Assembly (NCBI GenBank): GCA_003415625.1
Contig: PYIU01000002.1
Location: 4,836,001-4,900,000, forward strand
Reading direction: 5' to 3'
From: Aquanectria penicillioides
Lineage: Eukaryota; Ascomycota; Sordariomycetes; Hypocreales; Nectriaceae
Length of the DNA: 64,000 nt
A program made the position numbers and the translations under genes. Of the stretch, positions 55,301 to 64,000 are shown piece by piece (the first letter of the stretch is position 1; each line of letters opens with the position of its first letter). The notes under the pieces were generated by a model. The model ran no database searches, was not told the origin of the DNA, and was given only the letters and a program-made list of their open reading frames with translations.

Positions 55301-57469
55301 CTCGATCATCTTCTTCGCGGGTCCTCCGTCGCCCGCGCTTCTCGTCAATGAGTTCATTAACTTCTAGAATGTCATCAAAGTCCGAATCAGTCTCCTCGTC
55401 ATCGGCGGGTGCGACAAAAACTGCTGGTCGTTCCTTGTTCAATTGCAGTGGCGCTGGGGGGGCTTTCGGGGCGGCGGGGCGGGAAACTGCGAGATTCCCT
55501 CGTCGGGTTGAGGTGTCGCCTCAACCACGGCAACAGTCGGAACGAAGCCAGTAGGGGGTTTTGGTGGTGGCACTTTGGGAGGTTCACTGGGCAAACTCCT
55601 CGAAGGGGGAGCATGGGGTTGAATGGGATCTCTCTCATCTGTTGCTCGGCCTTCTCTTTTCGTGCTTGATCCGCGGCTCTCTCCTCCTCCTCATGATCAA
55701 AATGGTCCAAAGCATGATCCTGAGGTTTCGGCATCATTCGGGTTGGATTGAGAACCTCGCCAACTGTAGAAGAGGGAGCATTGGGCTGGTCGGCTGGTGG
55801 TGTAATAGGATAAGGCGCTAGACTCACGTCTATGGGCGAGTTCTTTGGACTGTCAGACTCAAGAGTAGGCGAGTCGGGCGCGGTTGTTTGACCCTTGGTT
55901 CGTTCAACCTTCGCCCGGGCAACGGTTGGACCAGTCGGCACAGGCGCAGGGTGGCTGCGATCTTTGCCGCTACCAGCCTTGGAAACAGCTGGGATAGACA
56001 TGACCTCTTTCAACTTTTTCCTGTACTTTTCCTTATCAATAAGGGCCCTCTCCAGATCCTTGTTCAATCCCAAGATCATCGCTCGCTGCTTGTCGACTAA
56101 GCGCCAAAGTTGACTATTCTGCTGCGACTGGGAATGCTTTTCTTTTAAAAGATATTGGATCACAGCCTCCGGGCTCCCTGCCGTCTTGATTAGGTGAGCA
56201 ATGTCTGGACCGCCATTTTGCGCTTCATGTGAGCCATTGACAGCTTGGGATTTCACCGAAATGGCTGAGATGGCTGAATCGATCGACGAATTGCGGGGAG
56301 GGACTCTGGAGGAGTCGGCCTGGGCCGCAATTACCGGACCAGCCATGGCCAGCCGGGAGGTCGAAAATGAGCCTTGAGAAGGCCTTGAGGTTACGGGATC
56401 AGACACAGTTCGAGAGTCATTCGGATTGCCTAGTAACTCGTTCCTGTGAGGGGTCAGTTATTATGCAAGAATACGACAGGGTACCACCGGCTCTGAGGAC
56501 TTGGGTGGCTCAAGGAGTAGCCGTGGTCGAAAGACGAACCTAGGGCTCCGAGGCTCTGGGGATCCTGAATCGGAGGAATCGCTATAGAATGAAGTTGCTT
56601 TGGGTTGCACGGGAGCCGTCTTGGGGGCGAGCGCCTGGTCGGCTCGAATTACTGGAGATGGTGTATGTCGCAGAGGGAAAGAGGTGGAACGAGGACTTGG
56701 GCTCGTGGGACCGTAGGCAAGGCTGTTATTAGCGGAAAGAGGACTCGAAATGGCTGGTCGCGGAGATCTCGGGCTTTGTAACGCCAGTCAGTCAACGAAA
56801 GTCTGGAACAATCGACGGTTCCACGACAGAACACCAAGGAACCAGTGGACAAGAGAAGGGAAACGCAGGAAATGGGCGGAAGTGACGATTGGTCACCTCG
56901 CACAACTTCCGCTTGTGGCAAAGGTGGCATATGCGAATAAAGTTGGGGGAAGAGTGACGGATGTTGAGAGAATATGTGTGTGAGAATAAAGAGGGCGAGG
57001 GTGAGGCAGAGGCGAACGGTGAAAGCGCCCAGTGTCCGGGAGGCCCTGGGTCAGCGGAGACCGGGGGGGTGTGGGGAGGGAAGATGGAGGAGGGTGGGTA
57101 GACTTGGGATGAAGATGCTCACCTAGGAACCGTTGACAAAGAGCCGAGCGACGAGAAAGCCGAGTTTGAAAAGAGAATACGGCCAACAGTTGGGCTATCT
57201 TGTATAGGAATATCTGGTTGGTTGTTGAATCGGCGAAAATCGTCGAGGGAAGCATCCGTGGAATCATCAGAAGCGAGCGTGTTTGTCGAGGCGGAAGCCG
57301 AGAGGGGAAGCGAGTTGGACATGGCCATGGTTGTCGCCGAAGCGGCATCCATGGTGGTCATGGTCGTCGTCGTCGTCGGTGACCTAGACGCAATGGCAAT
57401 TGCAGCGTCAGATGGAGAGGCCGAAGCTGTGGGAGTGGCTTGCGGGCTCTGGAGCGCAAGCTGCGACAT
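52362..57469 (-). CDS. Bem3-type RhoGAP with PX and PH domains, four apparent frame breaks
   Basis: Predicted exons complement(join(52362..56443,56540..56773,57123..57469)). The introns are 96 bp (GTTCGT..TCACAG) and 349 bp (GTGAGC..AAAG). The domains in order are a Ser/Pro-rich N-terminus, a coiled coil (about 55960-56200), a Pro-rich stretch with SH3-ligand-like sequence, a PX domain (about 54380-54670), a PH domain (about 53920-54290, GYLTKRGKNFGGWKARFFVL) and a RhoGAP domain (about 52880-53450, PLPAVVFRCIQYLD and NVGIVFSPTLNIP). Budding yeast Bem3 has this layout and is a Cdc42 GAP at sites of polarity. The reading frame shifts at mononucleotide runs near 55605-55609, 55456-55462, 53763-53774 (each one base short) and 53302-53306 (one base too many). 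With the net +2 bases the coding length is 4665 nt, 1554 residues. The last shift lies just before the arginine-finger segment (GIFRLSG). Confidence 0.85.
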
Positions 57470-57829
57470 GGTCCGCTATCCTTATGCAACTGGATACATG
57501 AGCCAATGGATGAGGCGTGGGGCGGGAGTGTGAGGTTTCGCGATGGGCGCAGTGCGGTCAACCCGCCCGGAGCAAGGTTGCATGCGACACAGAAAGCAAC
57601 GCAGTGCAGTGCAGCGCAGCGCAGGTCAGCACAGCGGGAGGAGTCCGGTGCCGGGTTTCAGTTTCGAGGGTGGAGATTTGGGCGGTGGTGAGTTGGTGAG
57701 TTGGTGAGTGGCGAGTGGTGGTGTGGTACGTGTACGGCAGCAGAGAGAGGCGACAGGCGGCGACAGGAGCCTGTCACTGGCGTTTGAGCGATAAGCACAA
57801 ACGAAGAAAGAAAGTAAAAATAAAATACA

Positions 57830-57862
57830 AGGTGAGGCGAGGCGAGACGAGGCGAGGCGAGA
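57830..57862. repeat. GAGGC-type minisatellite
   Basis: Five to six GAGGC/GAGAC pentamers in tandem, upstream of the RhoGAP gene on its antisense strand. Confidence 0.75.
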
Positions 57863-60800
57863 GACCAGGCCGGGGTGAGATTGGGAGCGAGAGCGGTGGC
57901 GGAGAGAGCAAGAGAACGGGACGAGAAAAAAGAGAGTGTGTGAAGTGGGATGTCAGGATGGTAGGGATGAAGGGGCGAGAGGTTTGGTTTGGGATGGTTT
58001 ATTACGGCAGGTGCTCCGCTATTTGGAACAGGAAGAGGAAAAGGTGCATCCAGCAACACGGAGTAAGGCCAGACCAAGGTACGTGTAAAGGGTACGGTTA
58101 ACACGATACCGGTACTCAATTACCAGACTACAGCGTGAGCCTTACGAAGCAGAAATGCGCCGAGCGAGCCCCAACATGGTAGGGCCCGGGGAAATGGGCC
58201 AAGAGACGTGTGAGTGATTGTCTGAGTCGTGCCGAATTTGGGCTGAGTCATGGTACCGCTCTGTTGGACTCGACTACCTAAGGTAGGTACCTAGAAAGAC
58301 AGGTACACCAAGAGTGCGGTTGGCTGACATGGCATTTTACTTTTCCTAGGTTGGCCCGAAGAGGGGGGGAGGCGGGCTTGCCGAAGCTTGCTTCTCTTTG
58401 GAGCGTTTCCTCTTTAGCTGTGTGCCCTTTTCATGTCTTGTCTTTTTTCTTTCTTTTTTTCTTTTTTTCTTTAGGTCTTCCTTTTTTTTTTTTTTTCGTT
58501 CTTTGACCTTAAACGCCCACATATGAATTGATTCTATCTACTACACATAAGGATTGGGCAGGACCACACGGTATGTCGCACGGCATACCACAGCAAATAA
58601 TAACAACATCCGACCCCAGCAGAGATCGGCTGAGGCGACGGAGGAAGGTTGGGTGAAATGGGATGGGATGGATGCAGTCGTTCGTGGTCGTAGCGCAGAA
58701 GACCGGGATCAAGGCCCCTCGCTGCCCATTTAGCAGCAGTCGGCACCCACTTGGCTCAGCCAGTGACCATCACTCAGCGGGCTACAACAGTGTAACAGCA
58801 TGCCCCCAAAGGACCCCGAGGGACACAAGGCTGGTGGAAGAAATAAGGGGTAACTCAGCAGCGGTCCACGGGACACCCGTCTGAACTAGGTGCCCCCCTT
58901 AAGCCCACTCAAACACTCAAGGGCTTCCCACTAACCTGCCACTAGCAGGAACATTGAATGGCGCTAAAGTTGTAGGCCCTGCCGAGCCACTAGTTTTGGA
59001 GTCTTTTGCTCCGAGCATCCATCGACGCACGACGCACAACGACGCTGGACGCTTGATGGGGGCACGGAGCCCGCGGCATCTGCGGGGAACCGATATTGAT
59101 CATTGACGAGAGAGAGAGAGGGAGAGGGGGAAAAAAAATAAGAACAAGAAAAAGAAAAAAAAACCATCCTCCGATGATGATTCTCCGGCGAGCGTGCACT
59201 GTAGCGAGAGGCGCAGCGTGAGCGGTAGCTATGATCCTTTTCCTTAGGTAAACTAGGTAATTGCCCTCAGGTTCAGACCAGACACGGGAAGGGCCCCCTC
59301 CACACGTGTGGTCAACGGAGGAGCTAGGCAGAGCTGGAACATCAGCTGGAACATGAAATGGAACATCGACTGGAACTCTAACGAAAGGAACCAGGCGTGA
59401 CATCAGGGAAAGGAGGAGGTCGACGACGACGATGACTACGCTGAGGAGAGGCAGAAGACACTCAACTGGAACCCAAACTGGGGCCTGGCTCGAAAGGTGG
59501 ATCGCGGGACGTTGCGAGTTCCCGCACAAGCCCAGGGGGCACACGGCCACAGTCACAGCTTTCCAGCCGCCTCTGATCGCACTTCAGGGCTTTTTTTTTG
59601 GGCGCTAACGCCGCTGTGAGGAATGTAACTACATGGGGGCTTCCTCCACCGAGGACTGATACGATTCGGACATTGTCGTCCTTTAGTGCTATAGTACGCG
59701 AGTTATCTCTCCATGCTCCATGCGACGTAGCACGTCTGGAACCACTGGGCCTACTGGCTCTAGATGAGAGAGAGAGAGAGAAGGAAGGGGCTGGAAAAGC
59801 TGGATGGTGCTTAGCTCGGGTGCGAGAAAAAATGCCGTTTCCATCCCCCCTCCTACTCAAACATGCAGACTCACACACACACAAAGACTTTTTCTTGACT
59901 CTCCTCTCACGTCAGCCAGCTAGAGCATCCTCTTTGTCTCGCCTCCCAGACAGTCACAAGACAGACATGCTGGATCTAAATTAAGAACAGCAGCTAGAGC
60001 CGCAGTCTCTTTCATGTATGCAATCTAATTCGACTTCAGCAAATAACAAGGACAATATCAAGACAAAATGCGAATCATGCTGTCTGTGTGTGGGCGGGCC
60101 TCATTGCGCACAGCTCCTCCATAAAAGAAAGTGAAAAAGATTATAGTGGGTTTTCCAGAGCTTCACTTAGCGCCGCTGCGTGCTCTTCATCACTTCTGCC
60201 TTGCTCTCTCAACCACTGAATTGTAGTTGCCCACAACAATCTGCGAATGGCCTTAATTAAAGTGGACATCGCCATCCAGGATCATCCCCCATGTCGCTTC
60301 ACACACCCTAGCACCTCGAGACGGCTCTTCCAATCAGCATCAGAGCGCCCGCTATGACGCTGAAGGTCCCCAAAGCGCCCCATCCCAGCTACCCCGGCCT
60401 AAGCTGTTTACCACATTCAGTCAGGCCAACCCGTGGCTCACCCCAAGGTGACTGGACTGATGAGAGACCACAATTGCATCCGTGAGCCCGGGAAGGGCAA
60501 TTAGCACACGCTCGGTGTGGGATCAGATCAGAGGGGGGGTCGATGGGGAATGAGGCTGATTGCACAGACGGCAAACAAAGGGAAAAAGGAGGAAAAAGGG
60601 CTTGTTCCCAACTGATGAGGGAATATTGAGGGGGGAAAAAACAAGCCGTCAACGGGATGCGACGGACTGCGTTGCAATGCAGCTGATGGAATGGTCTGAG
60701 ATCAAGAAACACAACGAGATCCACCTTCTTCACGTCTCCCCTTACACCAACCGAAACCATCCACCACCAAAGGGACCCTCAAAACGGTAGTTTGCCGCCA

Positions 60801-61227
60801 AGCCAAGCAAGAACAAAGGGAAAAGAGAGACAAGCCGGGACATGATGACGACCAACCACTCACATTCTTTCTCTACGCCGTGCTATCCTTTGCCAGCATC
60901 CACTCGCATACGGGTCCAACTACGGATACCTACAGAATGCACCATGCGTGCGCAGGGAGATGCCAAAAGGTTATGACAGATAAAAAGGCATCGCCGGTTA
61001 ATCAGGCATGTCCCTGTAGCTTAGCCCAAGTGGCCGCCCATCCACCCATCCATCCATCCATTCCCCCCCAGCTGCACGTGTCCCACCGCCAGTCGACCAC
61101 TCCGCTTCCTGCAGGTACCATCTGGTCCATCTCGACTTGGCCCGGAGATCTATCCCCATTCATCCAACTCACGGTTCTGTGAGGCCACCTCCACAGGTCT
61201 AAGACCACTCGACTTTACAGTGGGTTC

Positions 61228-61251
61228 AAAAAAAAAAAAAAAAAAAAAAAA
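61228..61251. repeat. A24 mononucleotide run
   Basis: Twenty-four A residues in a row. There is no visible target-site duplication or coding remnant next to it, so a retroposed cDNA tail is not supported. Confidence 0.9.
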
Positions 61252-64000
61252 GGTCTGCCTGAGTACCAAATTGTCACATGGTTTCTTGGAATCGCAAAAA
61301 CAGTTCCAGTCCCATCCAGTACATATTAAATAAATTTGTCTTGGAGGAAAGGGGAATCGCTTATGAGATTACTAAAGTAATTGGGACAGTTTTTTTTTTC
61401 TTCTTCATATGAGTATCATCCTATGGTAAGAATTACCGCTCTTAGGTTATGGATGAGAATCAAGTGTATCTCAGAACACCTCGAGGTACACAGTACGGGG
61501 GGACCAGTCGGAAACACCACTTTGGCACCCACTCGCTCGCACCCGCTCGCTGTAACCGCCAGCATCTAGTGAGAGAGAGAGATAGGGGGGGTGCGCAGGC
61601 CCAATATTTTTAGACACACAACCACCCTCACTTACGCATCAAACGCGTCGTGCGCATGGCAAGATGGTGTTTCCGTGCCGTGCCATGTACTCCGCGGATG
61701 CTGGTTCTTAGTACCAGAAATGCACGACGCACGCCCGGCAAAATAACACCTTCTCTGACGTTTCTTGTCGAGGAAAAGGAACCATGGCTGGGGCCACGCC
61801 GAAACGCATACACGGTACTGCACTATACTGCACAAACCGGGGCAGCGCGTATCCGTCGGCCCTCATTGCCTGCAAACACGAGCTCTCTGAATCAGACTGC
61901 AAGCCACCTTGCTGGCGTCACATCCGACTTCCCGGCTCACCCACCCCTCTTGTGTCGACCTGCTGCTCACGAGGCAATCCATCTGGCTTCCGTCCGTTTC
62001 GAGGGGAGGCAAAAAAGAAAGGCATGAGCCTTTTCCCATCCGTCGTCCAACACTCGAACCAGCGCCACCAGGCCTTGGATGTGACCAGGAGTTCCCCCCC
62101 GTCAGCGGAGACAGGTGCATCCGCACTCTCGGATCCCGGTCAAGAAGGCAACCGGAAGGTCGTTTTGGCCTGCCTGCAGCCAAGCCAAGATCCGGGGCGG
62201 GTTGGTGTTTCTGGTCGTGGCTGTGGGCCTGTGGCCGCACCGACATCGATCGAGGAGGCTTTCTCCTCCAGGGTTCTCTACCCGTTGCAACACAATGTCT
62301 CACAGGGCAGCAGCCCTTTTTTTTATGGCTTCCTGCACCTCCTTGTCCTCCAAGTCGTCCTTGGTTGTCGTGGACTTTTCCTCCCTCAGCCAATGTAGCA
62401 CGTCGCATAATGTTTCCAGAGGCGACCCACAAACAACAACAACAATAGGCCCCTTCTAGCTGCTGTCATTGGTGTCTATATCAACCCCCTCCAAACCACG
62501 ACTGGGTCCCGATGGTGTGAGACTCCTGAGGGGAACTAGCAAGGCCCACGATCGCGGTGCCTCAAGTATGAGCTGCATGAGAAACATGCTAAAGACGTAC
62601 GTACATACATCCATTGTGGTAGCAGCTGTCGAAATGGGGAAACGGGACCCAAAGAAATCCACTTCCATCCCTCCCTGACTCGTATCATCTCGAGGGCTGG
62701 AATGAGGGGCGATGTGGTTCACTCCGCCATTGCCAGTGCCTGCCCTCCAACTCCAACTCCCGGGCCAAGACTCCTAGGCCGCTGCAAAGAAAACCCCTGG
62801 TCTCGGCCCTTGATGGATGGCTACGCCGCCGGCACTGGTTGGTTCATTGGCACTTGACTCCTTTCAAACGTTGTCTGCTCTGCCGATGATCTCCTGATCT
62901 CCACGTGTATTAGCATGGTCGATGTGATTGCCAGTCATGGCCGGTCGTGGGCGGTCGTTGGAGGACGGCGATGGCCTCACAATGCCGTTATCCATCAACA
63001 GTTCACGATACATGTGCGGAGTACATGTGCCGCACATCGCACAGCTGTCCTCGCATGGCCAGCTGGCTACTGTTGGGGACTCGGCTCGGATGGACGCTGC
63101 AGTTTGATTGGGGTGACAGCCCACGACAACCTAGGCGCGCTGTCAGCCCGGACCCTACAATTCTCCGAGGGACATGGTGCGCCTCTGCCAAATCTTCCAA
63201 TGGCCACAGCCAGACTGTCGTCGTCTGGAGGTGACATGCGCCATGTCCTGTCCGAATTCGTCTGCACCCCAGTCTGGGCAAGCGGTGTGATAAAACCCCG
63301 GCCAGCAAGGCGTCTCATTTGCCCATTTGCCATTCATGGGATGGGCGGAGCGTCTTTTTGGCAGCTGCACAGAGGACAGGGCAAGGAACCTGCCCCTAAA
63401 TCGTGCGCCTCAACAGCAGCGAAACTCGGGTGGACGAACCCCATCAGCAATCACGAGACCCACGATCCTTGTTGTTCTGTTCCTAATGCCAGCAACTACT
63501 CCGTACATGTACACTGCACTACACTGCAGCAAGGTCGGCCATGATTTGGATCTTCGTGCAGCCCGTGTCCACCGCTCTGGCTCCTACATGCTCCGGCTCC
63601 TACGCCGGCTCCTACTCTTATGCTTCCCAATAACAGCCTACCTATCTACCGATACCTACTCCTACTGATCCTAATCCCCCTCTCGCTCCTGCGGGCCGAC
63701 TGTCGGTGACAGTGTCTCGTTGCAGCAGGTCGTTTTATGCGGTCCTTCTTCTGGGTCACATCGCTCTATTGACCTGTTGATCTACCAGCGCCTTTGATTA
63801 CCACGGGCCCGTCCCGCTGCGGCCTCGTGGCAAAAATACGGCCATCTGTTTGGCGGTGTCCTTGGCGCCAGTGCCAATGACGCAAATGTAATTTCAATTG
63901 CTTGGTGCGGTCCGGTTTATCCATTGACGACGGGATTTATTCCTTTCCTTCCTTTCCCTTGGACGGACTGACTGTCGTGTCGATGCTGGACCGGCTCACG

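Larger units (their letters stand above)
57470..64000. other. Gene-poor right end of the window
   Basis: 6.5 kb without a supported gene. It starts with the probable RhoGAP leader and a GAGGC minisatellite (about 57830-57862). Further on are T-rich runs (58440-58500), GA and A-rich tracts (59107-59163), the A24 run (61228-61251) and short CA tracts. Frames such as 62915-63544 (+) and 61784-62398 (+) are long but show no domain, signal peptide or splice-linked continuation. Confidence 0.4.

Noticed and set aside
61015..61060. TAGCCCAAGTGG resembles a tRNA A box
   Set aside because: No B box follows at a suitable spacing. The next bases are a CATC repeat.
61228..61251. A24 run as a poly(A) tail of a retroposed gene
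   Set aside because: No flanking duplication and no gene-like sequence upstream.
62915..63544. 209-codon plus-strand frame as a gene
   Set aside because: Composition looks like random translation and no family features are seen.
1..64000. CRISPR arrays, bacterial operons or prophage
   Set aside because: Introns, gene content and spacing are eukaryotic. No regularly spaced identical repeats with unique spacers are seen.

Overview
The window looks like nuclear DNA of a filamentous ascomycete (Pezizomycotina, most likely Sordariomycetes). The evidence is many short GT-AG introns (51-170 bp, one of 349 bp) with CTAAC-like branch sites, long pyrimidine-rich leaders, multi-kilobase spacers, and gene families typical of this group. 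I count 15 protein genes. I see no rRNA, no convincing tRNA, no intact transposon and no CRISPR array. Gene models were built by joining reading frames across splice sites read by eye, so exon borders are predictions.

Left part (1-19.1 kb): a three-KH RNA-binding protein (+), a two-module ABM-like protein (-), an Isc1-type inositol phosphosphingolipid phospholipase C (+), then a run of minus-strand genes. These are an NDR-like AGC kinase that matches PUK1, an Fpr3/Fpr4-type nucleolar FKBP prolyl isomerase, a DJ-1/PfpI protein, and a membrane GT2-like glycosyltransferase. Next comes a 5.2 kb gene-free stretch with a degenerate 19-bp tandem array.

Middle (24-40.6 kb): a THOC5-like mRNA-export factor (-) diverges from an Izh3/PAQR membrane receptor (+). 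A Cys-rich, probably GPI-anchored secreted protein (-) and the mitotic-exit GAP Bub2 (-) follow. Bub2 diverges from a SulP sulfate permease (+), which is followed by a Wss1/SPRTN-type metalloprotease (+) and a small secreted Cys-containing protein (+).

Right part (40.6-64 kb): a long spacer, a conserved fungal Ser/Arg-rich protein (+), a Zn2Cys6 transcription factor (-), and a very large PX-PH-RhoGAP protein of Bem3 type (-). The last 6.5 kb shows no gene I can support.

The outstanding observation is in the kinase. Its three-exon frame is open for 879 codons except for one in-frame TAG at codon 610, exactly where the kinase family has Trp in the CD-W-W-S motif. In Fusarium graminearum the PUK1 kinase carries tandem UAG codons at the equivalent place, and these are recoded to UGG by A-to-I mRNA editing during sexual development. 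This locus therefore looks like an orthologue with a single UAG instead of a tandem pair.

A second theme is technical. Six one-base frame breaks sit in mononucleotide runs of three otherwise well-conserved genes (KH protein, Zn2Cys6 factor, RhoGAP). Putting back the implied bases returns each total length to a multiple of three, which points to homopolymer sequencing errors rather than gene decay.
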